Shown in pieces: positions 1 to 8,210 of a stretch of DNA of 30,390 bases (the first letter of the stretch is position 1; every line of letters begins with the position of its first letter). The notes under the pieces are model-generated. The model was not told where the DNA came from. It saw only the letters and a program-made list of their open reading frames with translations, and made no database searches. The DNA is from a virus. The position numbers and the translations under genes were made by a program. The stretch is taken from positions 1 to 30,390 of the IMG/VR virus record IMGVR_UViG_3300013094_000188; one strand, written 5' to 3'.

Positions 1-1524
1 GAGGCATGGCCGCTGGGTTCCTTTAATGAACTGCTGGGTGTCTGGGAAGCCGACGAACTCATCAACCCCGATGACGTAGAGGTCATTCGTAGCCCGTTCC
101 TCAAAGAGCCACGTTTCGAGATGGCACTACCGGAAGATATTCGTAAGATCATCAAGGAGCGGGACCCCAAGTGGGAGTACGAAGCCCTCATGCGTTCGTA
201 TCCAGAGTTGGCGCATTTCACTACAGATGATGCCAAGATGCCGGTGTCGAACATCTTGCTGAAGCAGATTCCATTCAAGGGTGATTCGTTCCACCCTCGG
301 GGCATCCCAATCCTCATGCGTGGATTCCGAGCCATCATTCAAGAAGAAATGCTCAACGCTGCTCAGGACGCTATTGCCGAGCGCCTTTACACGCCCCTCA
401 TCATCGCCAAACTGGGTGCCTCTGCTAGTGACCTTGGCACGTCGGTCCCGTGGATCCCGACGATGGACGATCGGGCATCCTTTGAGGAATCCCTTGACGC
501 TGCTCTAGCCGGTGACTTTCGGGTTCTTATCACTCACTTCGCCACTAACGTCACGTCCGTGTTCGGCAAAGAGGCTATGCCAAACTTCACCCCGGAGTTT
601 GACCGCCTCAATGATCGCCAGTTGCAGATTTTCGGCATGTCCAAGACCATGCTGTCGGGTGCTTCGTCTGGCCAGACCTATGCAGCCGATGCCCTCAATC
701 GAGACCTGCTCACCCAGTTGCTCACGACCTACCAGCGCAAGATTAAGCGATTCGTGACTGATCGTATGCGAGTGGTGGCCGAGGCCCAAGAGCACTACGA
801 CTACGAAGAGCGTGGTGGTATCAAGTACCCCATCATGGAAGAGATTCTCGAGGTCGATTCCGAGACCGGCGAGCACCGCATCATCGAGCAGCCAAAGTTG
901 CTGGTTCCCGAAGTCACGTTCAAGACGATGAACCTCGCTAGTGAAAAAGACGAGCGTCAACTCGTCGAGGCACTTCGCACATCTGGCGTACCTATTTCGA
1001 TGCGGTCTCGAGTCACCAACATTCCGATCGATCTCGACGAGGAAATTGAGTTGGTCAAAAAGGAACAGGTCGATCAGGCCGTCGCAGCGCAAGAGGCCCG
1101 GAAGGAAACCTACCTTGCCCTTCGTGGCGCTGGTTTGCCCATCCCCGATGATCTTCGGGCAGACTTTGAGCCCAAGGCGCAAGAGAAGGATGGGGGCAAT
1201 CCTCACGCTCAGGGTGCCGAGGAGCAAGTGCTCCCCAACATTGGACTTGATCAGCCCGCTAGCACGATGGCACTAGCCCCCACCCCCGAAGACCTTTCAA
1301 ACGAGATGGGTGGTCAAGACGAGGGTGTCAACGAGGCCGTCATGCAAGAAAGCGGGTCTGTCGATCGCCTGCCCCAAAATCGTTTTAAGAATCGCCCCGA
1401 TGAGTCCGATGAGATGCGAAAGGACATGCCCAAGGCTTCTAGTCTTCAGCATGGCCCTAGTCACATTGGAAAGCGTTCTACCCGTCGTATCGACCCTACC
1501 CGACCCCTAGACGAGCAGGTCTGA
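1..1524 (+). CDS. Portal protein, C-terminal part (5' end outside window)
   Basis: The frame is open from the first base, so the gene starts upstream; 507 residues are visible and the first internal Met is at base 121. The portal is the dodecameric head vertex through which DNA enters and leaves. Support is the residue pattern around bases 580-770 (LNDRQLQIFGMSKTML, then SGQTYAADALNRDLLTQLL and a basic helix), which resembles the portal stretch where a Gly/Ser loop is followed by a long helix, plus position: it lies upstream of protease, scaffold and capsid genes, the usual tailed-phage order. The last ~130 residues are acidic, low-complexity and end in a basic tail (GKRSTRRIDPTR). The next gene begins 41 bases later behind a regulatory motif. 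Terminase is not in the window, so the assignment is by pattern and order, not by an invariant motif. Confidence 0.68.
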   Translation, partial: EAWPLGSFNELLGVWEADELINPDDVEVIRSPFLKEPRFEMALPEDIRKIIKERDPKWEYEALMRSYPELAHFTTDDAKMPVSNILLKQIPFKGDSFHPRGIPILMRGFRAIIQEEMLNAAQDAIAERLYTPLIIAKLGASASDLGTSVPWIPTMDDRASFEESLDAALAGDFRVLITHFATNVTSVFGKEAMPNFTPEFDRLNDRQLQIFGMSKTMLSGASSGQTYAADALNRDLLTQLLTTYQRKIKRFVTDRMRVVAEAQEHYDYEERGGIKYPIMEEILEVDSETGEHRIIEQPKLLVPEVTFKTMNLASEKDERQLVEALRTSGVPISMRSRVTNIPIDLDEEIELVKKEQVDQAVAAQEARKETYLALRGAGLPIPDDLRADFEPKAQEKDGGNPHAQGAEEQVLPNIGLDQPASTMALAPTPEDLSNEMGGQDEGVNEAVMQESGSVDRLPQNRFKNRPDESDEMRKDMPKASSLQHGPSHIGKRSTRRIDPTRPLDEQV

Positions 1525-1527
1525 GAA

Positions 1528-1564
1528 CCTGTTAGACAGGTAACTTTGGCACCTAAGAGGTGAG
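1528..1564 (+). promoter_or_regulatory. Bipartite late-promoter-like motif, copy 1
   Basis: CCTGT (1528-1532), TAGA, 16 bases, then CTAAGAGGTGAG ending at 1564. Same parts and spacing as the copies at 4991, 8728, 11797 and 14065. The ATG at 1565 follows directly, so here AGAGGTGAG could also act as a Shine-Dalgarno, or the transcript could be nearly leaderless. Confidence 0.6.
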
Positions 1565-4500
1565 ATGAGTAAGCGCCACGAAAGCAGCAAGCCTACTAAT
1601 AGGTTCCGTTCCGAAGCATCTTCGGATTCACTGCACTTCGCCTCTGACGATTATCCCGAGTTGGAAGAGATTCTCGTAGAGCGCCCACCGCTAGAGCACG
1701 TCTCCACGACCGACCGCTACTCGATGCCCAAGCGTGTATCCCTCGTCGCATCTCGCAAAACCGCCTCGTTCAATCGTGAGAACGTATCATGGCAGTCTCC
1801 CAATGGCACTTGGAACCTCGGGTTCTTTGAAGTAGTTTGGGAAGGTGACGAAGACCCCGAGTGGGAAGTCGAGTATGACTTTGACCATTTTGAATGGGTC
1901 AGCACTGGGCACGACACTCAAAACGAGGCCGATGATGCGTGGGATGGATCGAACCCCGGTGGAGGTCGGTCAGTAAACGATCCGAATAACCCCCTCGTCG
2001 CCAAGTACGACGCCATGGCCCAAGAACTCAAGTCGAAGGGCCGTCGTGACCCTTACAACTGGATGGCCTATATCGCAGGCAATCTTCTTTCCGACAACGG
2101 CACGACTGGCGAAGAGGACGAGGACGGCCTCGACGAGCAATTGGACTTTGGCACCGATAACTTCACCACTACGGGCGCTAACAATCCTAACGAGAAGTCC
2201 GTAGAGCCATTTGGCTATGACGACGCCAACTTCGATGACATGGCCGCTAGCGACGAGACCGGCTATTCTACTGAAAGCAATGATTCAGTCTGGGAGCCTG
2301 ACAACGGCACGCTGGGGTATCTTCACCGTGCGGACCTAACATGGGACGAATACGAGATGCGAGACGGTGGCACGGACACTTCAGGTGAGATCGATGAGCC
2401 TACCGACGATTTTCATCTTCCCGGCGACCATGCGATTGACTTCGTAGAGTCGGCTCGTCGTAAGGCATCGTCGTATTCTCGACGTGATATGGACATCGAC
2501 GCACAGTTGGAGCGTGAGGCTATTCACATTGCATCCGGTGCCGCTGTCCCCAACCCCGTCATTCCCACCCGTAAGACTGCCGAAATCCTTGATGGAGTCG
2601 ATTATGGCGAACCCACGGAGTGCTGGAATTGTGGATACGATCATGACAATTATCATGTAACTCATTACCTTGATGGTTGGGTTATTGGTTACCCGATTTG
2701 CCCGAAGTGCGAAGCGACCGGCGACGAAGTTCGTATGGGGTCAGAATCGAACTTTCGACGGGCTAATCGACGGACCGCTCAAACGCTTTCGGGCATTTCT
2801 CGTGAACAGGCCGAGCAAATCCTGACCGAGATCAACAATCGGTACAATTGGCGAACTGAAGAAAACGATAGGTGGTCCTACGACGGTTGGATGTACCCCG
2901 AACCGATCCTCATCGAATACAAGGATTACGCCCCGAACCCCTACTGGGTCATTTCGTGGGAAGATGGGCCGGACAACTGGGCCTACGGTTGCCAAGTCAG
3001 CGACCCCAAGGTTTTCTCCGAGCCTGTCTACTCGTTCGCTCTCGGCCTGTTTGAGGCCAAGCGCAAGAAGGCTTCTACTAACTCCCGCCCCCAGAATCGA
3101 AAGACGGCCATGGGTATCACGCCCTGCCAGTCCTGCGGTGGCGAACTTCCGTTTGGACAGCCCTACGGCATCTGCGTCGAGTGCACCAACTCCGACCGTG
3201 CTGCTGTTCCATCCAAGGCGTTCCCTGAGCACCTCCAGACTGTAAATGGCTCTCGTCGTACCGCCACGATCTACGTTTGCGATGCCTGTGATGGCGAAGG
3301 GTGCCCTGCTTGCGCCAACGATGGCTGGGTGACCTCCTCTCGCAAGACCGCCAAGTACGGCCCGTGCAAGCAATGTGGCTTTGAGGACAACCTCCGCAAC
3401 GGTTATTGCGCCGAATGCTATCTCGAGCGCAAGCACGCCCACCAAAATGCGGCCAAGGGATCCCGCAAAACGGCAGAAGTTAGTCCCGGCATGTATCCAT
3501 GCCCTGCGTGCGACGGTAAATGGAACAATCCCTGCCGGGTCTGTAACGGGGAGGGCGAATTGACGGATGACGCCATTCGTGCCAAATACGAATACAGCAA
3601 TTTTGATGTCGAGGAATACATTTCTTCGTGGGACGATTCCGACGAGTCAGTCACCGTTTACTCCAAGCGCAAGACCGCTCGCAAGTGCGACTACTGCAAA
3701 CAGGACGGGGCCAAGGCTGTAGGTGGCTATGCCGACCTTCACCTGTGTGGCGAGTGCCGAGCAGAGATGCAGAACGAGTACGACATGGAGCGCAACTACC
3801 ACGAGATGTACGGTTCCCGTAAGACGGCATTTGTGCAGACTTGCCCCATCTGCGACGAAGGGTTTGAGTCTCACGAAAGCGTCTACGCCGCCAATCCCCA
3901 AGATGACGATGTAACTGCCGTTTGCTCTGACCACTGCGCCGACATTTTTGAGGGAACGCCACCGCAACGAGCGGTCGCCCAACGCAAGATCGCCTACCCA
4001 GATGACGAGTACGACGAGTGCTCTCGCTGTGGCGAAGAGTTTTGGATGGGGGCCTATCAGTGCCCCTACTGTGGTCTTGGTCAGGACTTGCCCGATGGTA
4101 CCCGTGACCACCGCACTGCCGCAGGGATGGCTTGCCAATGGGGATGCGGTCGGGATCCCGTGAAGGCCCCTCGTGACGAGTATGGGATTCCGCCCTACTA
4201 TGACCTTTGTGAAGAGCACCGTGAGGAATACAACGCTGGTGGTGAGCGTCCCGGATTCCCGAATCCTCGAAACTCGCCCATGAACGTCAACCGCTATTCC
4301 TCCCTTCACGACGAAGGCGACCCTGCTGTCTACTCGGTCTGGTATGACCCCTACAAAGCACTTGGGGAAAAGGGCGAAACGGCAGGAAACCTCTTTGTTT
4401 GCTACGAGTGCGCCGACGACTGGAATTACGGCAGCGCCCCCACTCCTGCCGAACCTTGGGAATACGCAGGGCATGGAGGCTTTAAGGGTTGGGACGAATA

Positions 4501-4984
4501 CACGCCCGGTCAATCCGAAGTGACGTCGTGCGAAAGATGCGGTAATGATTTTAGTAGCCTTCCGACCTTTGATCAGATCGGGCGCACTGCTTCTGCCCAA
4601 TCCACCCTTCACGACGAGCCAGAGGCAGCACTCCCGAGCACGGATGGCAACGCTGTAGTCGATGACGAGATGGACCCCCAGCACTATGACGAGATCGGCG
4701 ATGATGAGGCGTTGGCTTCCCAGACCGCATCACGCTCATGGCTCATGGATGGCTCCTCGGGCGGTAGCCAGTCCAACGCTGACATCGCCCAAGCCGCCCA
4801 GCAGCACCTCAAGACGGCCCTGAAAGAGTTTTCCAAGGCCGAACAGGAAGAACTCATCAACGAAGGCGAAGACGTCCAAGCATCTAACCTTGACCGCTTG
4901 CAGATCGAAGGAACTCACTATGAGTACCTCGAACAGCAGTTGAGTCAGGCCGACGAGAGCGGCGAGTCTGTCTATTGGTGGTAG
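1565..4984 (+). CDS. Giant multi-zinc-ribbon modular protein with RKTA linkers
   Basis: 1139 residues; not recognised as a named family. Residues 1-300 are acidic with an SRKTA at 63-67. From about 300 the chain alternates basic linkers, with the Arg at 299 (RKA), 336, 402, 512, 564, 593, 634, 702, 752, 807, 850 and 1007 (RKTA, RRTA, RKIA or RTA), with single Cys-rich modules: CWNC/CPKC, CQSC/CVEC, CDAC/CPAC, CKQC/CAEC, CPAC/CRVC (CxxCxGxG, DnaJ-like), CDYC/CGEC, CPIC/CSDHC, CSRC/CPYC, and a last region with CQWGC, CYEC and CERC. One module (about 405-500) is Trp/Tyr-rich without a zinc knuckle. The C-terminal ~100 residues are helical and acidic, ending in YWW. It sits between portal and spike genes behind late motif copy 1, so a virion or capsid-assembly role is likely. 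The regular linkers look like processing sites or DNA-binding tails. Function is unproven. Confidence 0.85.
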   Translation: MSKRHESSKPTNRFRSEASSDSLHFASDDYPELEEILVERPPLEHVSTTDRYSMPKRVSLVASRKTASFNRENVSWQSPNGTWNLGFFEVVWEGDEDPEWEVEYDFDHFEWVSTGHDTQNEADDAWDGSNPGGGRSVNDPNNPLVAKYDAMAQELKSKGRRDPYNWMAYIAGNLLSDNGTTGEEDEDGLDEQLDFGTDNFTTTGANNPNEKSVEPFGYDDANFDDMAASDETGYSTESNDSVWEPDNGTLGYLHRADLTWDEYEMRDGGTDTSGEIDEPTDDFHLPGDHAIDFVESARRKASSYSRRDMDIDAQLEREAIHIASGAAVPNPVIPTRKTAEILDGVDYGEPTECWNCGYDHDNYHVTHYLDGWVIGYPICPKCEATGDEVRMGSESNFRRANRRTAQTLSGISREQAEQILTEINNRYNWRTEENDRWSYDGWMYPEPILIEYKDYAPNPYWVISWEDGPDNWAYGCQVSDPKVFSEPVYSFALGLFEAKRKKASTNSRPQNRKTAMGITPCQSCGGELPFGQPYGICVECTNSDRAAVPSKAFPEHLQTVNGSRRTATIYVCDACDGEGCPACANDGWVTSSRKTAKYGPCKQCGFEDNLRNGYCAECYLERKHAHQNAAKGSRKTAEVSPGMYPCPACDGKWNNPCRVCNGEGELTDDAIRAKYEYSNFDVEEYISSWDDSDESVTVYSKRKTARKCDYCKQDGAKAVGGYADLHLCGECRAEMQNEYDMERNYHEMYGSRKTAFVQTCPICDEGFESHESVYAANPQDDDVTAVCSDHCADIFEGTPPQRAVAQRKIAYPDDEYDECSRCGEEFWMGAYQCPYCGLGQDLPDGTRDHRTAAGMACQWGCGRDPVKAPRDEYGIPPYYDLCEEHREEYNAGGERPGFPNPRNSPMNVNRYSSLHDEGDPAVYSVWYDPYKALGEKGETAGNLFVCYECADDWNYGSAPTPAEPWEYAGHGGFKGWDEYTPGQSEVTSCERCGNDFSSLPTFDQIGRTASAQSTLHDEPEAALPSTDGNAVVDDEMDPQHYDEIGDDEALASQTASRSWLMDGSSGGSQSNADIAQAAQQHLKTALKEFSKAEQEELINEGEDVQASNLDRLQIEGTHYEYLEQQLSQADESGESVYWW

Positions 4985-4990
4985 TCGCCC

Positions 4991-5027
4991 CCTGTAGAAC
5001 GCCTCGCAACTCCAAGTAAGTAGTGAA
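4991..5027 (+). promoter_or_regulatory. Bipartite late-promoter-like motif, copy 2
   Basis: CCTGT at 4991-4995, AGAA, 16 bases, then GTAAGTAGTGAA. It fills the gap between the zinc-ribbon gene and the spike gene and lies about 28 bases before the spike ATG, which has its own Shine-Dalgarno (GAGGAAG). Confidence 0.6.
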
Positions 5028-5054
5028 GCCACTCCCCTTGATCGAGGAAGTTCT

Positions 5055-6014
5055 ATGAGCACTCGCACCTACACGAACATTGCTCCGCCGAGGGCACTTT
5101 CTGCCACCATCGGCACGTCTGACACCACTTTCCAAGTATCGGGGTCTACGACGGGCTATCCTGCAAGTGGCCCGTTTTTGGTCACCCTCGACCGTGGCAC
5201 CACGAGCCAAGAGGTCATTCTTTGCGCTAGCGTAAACACCTCCACGAACACGTTCACCGTGGCATCGGGTGGTCGAGGTTACGATGGCACTACCGCCTCT
5301 AGCCACACCGCAGGTGCCGCTGTCGAGCACACTTCTGCGGCCATCGACTACCGTGAGCCCAACACGTTCATCAACACCTATACCGCAGCCGGTGACCTCA
5401 TCGTCGGTGCTACTGGAGTGTCGCTGAACTACGCCCGACTGCCTTTGGGCACCACCGGCCAAGTCCTGTCGTCAAATGGCTCTACCGCCGTTTGGACCAC
5501 CCCTGCGGTCAACTCAGGAGCGACTGGACCTACCGGAGCAACCGGACCGACTGGCCAGACCGGCCCGACGGGTCCCACGCTGGTGAATCCTTACTCGTTC
5601 GCCCACTCAGTCTCTTCGCAGACGGTAGGTGCGCCTACGACCATCTCGCTTGATTCTGCGACCATGGTTCACAAGGGCACTTTGTATCCCACCCTTTCGG
5701 GCAACGTGTTTACAATCCCTACCGGAGCGTCAGGTCTGTACGTTATTAACGGAGCCATTGCTGTCAATACTTCGTCGGTAGCAAATCAATTCATCACGGC
5801 GCAAGTCACTGCAGCGGGCTCCACTTACTATGGTTCGAGCGCCCAAAACAGTTCGTCATGGGGCGCCTGCGCTTCCGTAAACATTACGGTCCCCCTTGCT
5901 AGCGGACAAACCGTATCGTTGCAAGGCATTGCTTCTAACAGCCCCAGCACAAATGTTGGCACCGGACCCACTTCGACGTACCTTTCTGTGGCCTACATCG
6001 GACCGACTACATGA
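5055..6014 (+). CDS. Spike/fibre protein with collagen-like stalk and C1q-like head
   Basis: 319 residues. Residues about 10-95 form a small beta-rich domain (TTFQVSG, then FTVASGGRGYDGT) of a type repeated in phage structural proteins. Residues about 155-175 are Gly-X-Thr/Pro triplets (GATGPTGATGPTGQTGPTGP), a short trimeric collagen-like stalk. Residues about 180-319 form a beta-rich domain resembling C1q/TNF-type trimer heads, ending in TSTYLSVAYIGPT. By analogy it is a trimeric surface spike or fibre, possibly capsid-borne since it lies among head genes. Start supported by CGAGGAAG eight bases upstream. Its stop overlaps the next start as ATGA. Confidence 0.75.
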   Translation: MSTRTYTNIAPPRALSATIGTSDTTFQVSGSTTGYPASGPFLVTLDRGTTSQEVILCASVNTSTNTFTVASGGRGYDGTTASSHTAGAAVEHTSAAIDYREPNTFINTYTAAGDLIVGATGVSLNYARLPLGTTGQVLSSNGSTAVWTTPAVNSGATGPTGATGPTGQTGPTGPTLVNPYSFAHSVSSQTVGAPTTISLDSATMVHKGTLYPTLSGNVFTIPTGASGLYVINGAIAVNTSSVANQFITAQVTAAGSTYYGSSAQNSSSWGACASVNITVPLASGQTVSLQGIASNSPSTNVGTGPTSTYLSVAYIGPTT

Positions 6015-6322
6015 TGACGAAGGCCGACGGCGAAAAGGTAGTCATCGGGAACGACCACGCCATTACGGGCATCACGCAGACGGATGGCAGCACTCGTTAT
6101 GAGTCCCTCGAGGGTGCTCAACAAACGACGCTAATGTTTCCACCCGGACTAAGCATTGAGGACATGATCCGTGAGACCATCGGAGCGATGCAGTCGCACA
6201 TGGAGTCCGGGGCGAAGCCCGCATGGATCGAAGCCGAAAACGAAGAACTGCTCGATGCCCTGATGACCTTCTACGAAATGACCGACGACCCCGACGAAAT
6301 CAAGGAAGAATCAGATGGCTAG
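6011..6322 (+). CDS. Small acidic protein following the spike gene
   Basis: 103 residues, translationally coupled to the spike gene by an ATGA overlap; the second Met (base 6014) is an alternative start. The N-terminal half is beta-like (KVVIGNDHAITGITQTDG), the C-terminal half strongly acidic and helical (ENEELLDALMTFYEMTDDPDEIKEE). No family recognised. Its position between two structural genes suggests a spike chaperone or small structural component, by inference only. It overlaps the next gene by eight bases. Confidence 0.7.
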   Translation: MMTKADGEKVVIGNDHAITGITQTDGSTRYESLEGAQQTTLMFPPGLSIEDMIRETIGAMQSHMESGAKPAWIEAENEELLDALMTFYEMTDDPDEIKEESDG

Positions 6323-6728
6323 AACCTCAGCAGGCGCAGACTGGCAGGCCACCGTGCTCGGCACCACCACGGCTCCGAGTGGCACGCTTGGCACGGGCTA
6401 CATGGCTCCGGCAAATTACATTGCCCTTTCCAATGACACCGCTAGTCCCAACTCCTCCGACACGACTCTTCCCGGCGAACTCACCGGAACCTCCACGCCA
6501 TCAACATCAACACTCGTTCGCAAGCAGGCGACCTTTGCTCACACCACTGGCACGAGCACTTACACCCTTACGACCACGTTCACCTCGGACGTGACGGTCA
6601 CTGTTGCCAAAATCGGCGTCTTCAACGCAGCCTCTAGCGGCGTCCTGTTTGCAGAGACCCTCCTGAACACCCCCATCACCTTGCATTCCGGTGACACCAT
6701 TCAGATTCAAGAAACGATCAACATCTAA
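6315..6728 (+). CDS. Thr/Ser-rich beta-structured virion protein
   Basis: 137 residues. The pattern ANYIALSNDTASP, then DTTLPGELTGT, ATFAHTTGTSTYTLTTTF, KIGVFNAASSGVLFAETLL and SGDTIQIQETINI is a recurrent phage structural-protein type, often annotated as minor structural or fibre-associated. Start chosen at the Met preceded by AAGGAAG; this gives an eight-base overlap with the preceding gene, so the three genes from 5055 form one coupled set. An inverted repeat (ATTTCC at 6729, GGAAAT at 6743) follows the stop. Confidence 0.72.
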   Translation: MARTSAGADWQATVLGTTTAPSGTLGTGYMAPANYIALSNDTASPNSSDTTLPGELTGTSTPSTSTLVRKQATFAHTTGTSTYTLTTTFTSDVTVTVAKIGVFNAASSGVLFAETLLNTPITLHSGDTIQIQETINI

Positions 6729-6755
6729 ATTTCCCCCGAAAAGGAAATCTAAGTA

Positions 6756-6923
6756 ATGGGCGAGGCGTCACCGAAAGGTGGCGTCTTTCCCTTGTATGCG
6801 CCGATTGGGGAGGAATGGCACAGTGGGATGCGAGACCTACGACGAAAGTTGGTGCCTATGGATCTTTCATCTACAGGGAGAGAGCACACGTTCGGAGGTA
6901 AGCATTCAGAAAAGGGCAGATAA
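6756..6923 (+). CDS. Small hypothetical protein (55 residues)
   Basis: Reading frame of 55 residues starting MGEASPKGGVFPLY, basic overall. Its stop overlaps the next start as TAATG, the coupling style used elsewhere in the window, which supports it. Against it, the first codons run through a strong hairpin (6764-6785), so the beginning of the frame may be a terminator rather than coding. Two later Mets in frame (MRDLRR and MDLSST) are alternatives. Confidence 0.45.
   Translation: MGEASPKGGVFPLYAPIGEEWHSGMRDLRRKLVPMDLSSTGREHTFGGKHSEKGR
6764..6785 (+). terminator. GAAA-tetraloop hairpin, possible terminator
   Basis: GGCGTCACC, loop GAAA, GGTGGCGTC: nine pairs including two G-T wobbles, closed by a GNRA-type tetraloop and followed by TTTCCC. 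It follows the 5055-6728 structural set. The T-tract is short, so termination is probable at best. Confidence 0.45.
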
Positions 6924-7240
6924 TGGTAACGATAGCGACTAGCACTTACGGAGACCCGGTGTTCTGGGCAATGTTCAGTGCCGTTATTGGTGCTGTTGCC
7001 CTCATCGGTGCTGTCATCCGTAGCATCACCAACTACTTCAAAAAGAACAAAGTCGATCGACTCCAAATGTACGTCGCCCTCGTCGATGACCTTCAAGACG
7101 AACTTAAGCGTTTGCGGTCCGATATCAAAGAGGAGCGCAAGGAAAATGGAGAGCGGGTTCGTGACCTTGCTCTCATCATCGAACGGCAAATGGTGGAGAT
7201 TGAGGCGCTTCGCAATCCGACCCCGAAAGGGAAGCCATGA
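6923..7240 (+). CDS. Small membrane protein with coiled coil (holin-like)
   Basis: 105 residues. One N-terminal hydrophobic segment, about residues 12-33 (FWAMFSAVIGAVALIGAVI), then a basic NYFKKNK stop-transfer and a charged coiled-coil helix (DDLQDELKRLRSDIKEERKENGERVRD) to the end. This layout is common in phage lysis-associated or injection-associated membrane proteins. It overlaps the next membrane-protein gene by four bases (ATGA at 7237). No endolysin is adjacent, so a holin role is only a candidate. Confidence 0.7.
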   Translation: MVTIATSTYGDPVFWAMFSAVIGAVALIGAVIRSITNYFKKNKVDRLQMYVALVDDLQDELKRLRSDIKEERKENGERVRDLALIIERQMVEIEALRNPTPKGKP

Positions 7241-7581
7241 CGACAGAAACTCCAGCCCTTGATAACGTCCACCGAACTATCGGGGCGTATCATCCACCAA
7301 GCAAGCGTCAGTGGATTCTTTGGATTTCCGGCCTTGTTATTGGTATCTCATTGCTAATCGGAATGGTCATCTCGATCTTTCTCGTAGTGCAGGTCAACAA
7401 TAGAACGGCTCAGTCCCCGGCCCAATATCAGCAGTTGCACCGTGACTTGCTGAAACTGCAAGGCCTCGCCAAACAAGAACTTGCTACCAACCCCAGCGCC
7501 CAAACCACCTACGCCCAGATCGAAGCCCAGATCAAGGATCTTTGCGGCACGGTACCGGGCTGCGTATGGAGCAAACTTTAG
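7237..7581 (+). CDS. Small single-pass membrane protein
   Basis: 114 residues. A hydrophobic segment at about 27-51 (WILWISGLVIGISLLIGMVI) is preceded by basic residues (SKRQW) and followed by a Gln-rich helix and a C-terminal pair of cysteines (DLCGTVPGCVW) that could form a disulfide outside the membrane. It is coupled to the preceding membrane protein by ATGA; the pair could be a two-component membrane complex such as a lysis or superinfection-exclusion pair. No named family recognised. Confidence 0.7.
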   Translation: MTTETPALDNVHRTIGAYHPPSKRQWILWISGLVIGISLLIGMVISIFLVVQVNNRTAQSPAQYQQLHRDLLKLQGLAKQELATNPSAQTTYAQIEAQIKDLCGTVPGCVWSKL

Positions 7582-7598
7582 ATTTATCGCTAAGTGAC

Positions 7599-7627
7599 TT
7601 GACAGCATGAGCACTTTCGGTTATGGT
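7599..7627 (+). promoter_or_regulatory. Sigma-70-like promoter (leaderless type)
   Basis: TTGACA at 7599, 17 bases, TATGGT at 7622, preceded by TGAC to give the recurrent TGACTTGACA. The next usable start codon (7635) is only seven bases past the -10, where transcription should begin. Confidence 0.75.
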
Positions 7628-7634
7628 TACAGCC

Positions 7635-8171
7635 ATGACCAACGCACCTACTTTCCAAATCGCCCGCCAGCAGACCGAAACCCGCCCCAACCGCTACGGC
7701 GGCAACTGCACCAACTGCCGTGGCTACGTCGAAGCAGATGCCGGGCTCCTCGGCCCTAAGACCGCCGAAGGCAAGTGGACGGTCATGCACATCACCTGCC
7801 CCGCTCCCGAGCCCGTCAGCGCCACCACAGCACCCACACAGGTCGAGCCCGGTATCTACATCGACGGCGAGGGCGCTATCTGGAAGGTCCAGCAGAACAA
7901 GGCCAAGACCAGCGTCTACGCCAAGGTCTGGAGCAACCACAACGGCGAGCGCCTTACCCTTGGTGGCGAGAAGGTTCACGGTGAGTGGGATTACGTTCCC
8001 GGTGGCATCCGCACCGCATCGACAGCCCGTCGCATGACGCTCGACGAAGCCAAGGCGTTCATCCTTCTTTACGGATCGTGCGTCCGGTGCGGACGGACCT
8101 TGAAGGCTGCCGAGAGCGTTGAGCGAGGGATCGGGCCTGTCTGCATCACCTACTTCAATCAGTTCGCTTAG
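7635..8171 (+). CDS. Double zinc-ribbon protein, DUF6011-like C-terminus
   Basis: 178 residues. N-terminal site CTNC (25, 28) with H52 and C55; C-terminal CVRCGRTL at 149, followed by ESVERGIGPVC, the signature of the DUF6011-type zinc domain frequent in actinobacteria and their phages. The middle (PGIYIDGEGAIWKVQQNK) is beta-rich. An upstream ATG at 7623 lies inside the -10 hexamer and cannot be used, so 7635 is the start and the mRNA is probably leaderless; no Shine-Dalgarno is present. Function unknown; a nucleic-acid or protein-binding role is inferred from the zinc sites. Confidence 0.8.
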   Translation: MTNAPTFQIARQQTETRPNRYGGNCTNCRGYVEADAGLLGPKTAEGKWTVMHITCPAPEPVSATTAPTQVEPGIYIDGEGAIWKVQQNKAKTSVYAKVWSNHNGERLTLGGEKVHGEWDYVPGGIRTASTARRMTLDEAKAFILLYGSCVRCGRTLKAAESVERGIGPVCITYFNQFA

Positions 8172-8175
8172 TGAC

Positions 8176-8204
8176 TTGACACTCTGCTGAAATTCATGTA
8201 TGTT
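8176..8204 (+). promoter_or_regulatory. Sigma-70-like promoter (leaderless type)
   Basis: TTGACA at 8176, 17 bases, TATGTT at 8199, again within TGACTTGACA. The ATG at 8211 is six bases past the -10. Confidence 0.72.
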
Positions 8205-8210
8205 GTGTCT

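Noticed and set aside
1551-1564. Treating the STAAGWRGTGAR half of the late motif as only a Shine-Dalgarno
   Set aside because: At four of five copies it is 25-55 bases from the start codon, which has its own ribosome site, and its distance to CCTGT is fixed.
2741-4684. Long minus-strand frames opposite the zinc-ribbon gene (2741-3445 and 3647-4684), and similar ones at 10590-11297, 12512-13381 and 14412-15341
   Set aside because: They have no ribosome sites or recognisable motifs, lie wholly opposite well-supported genes, and arise from third-position C/G bias of the + strand genes.
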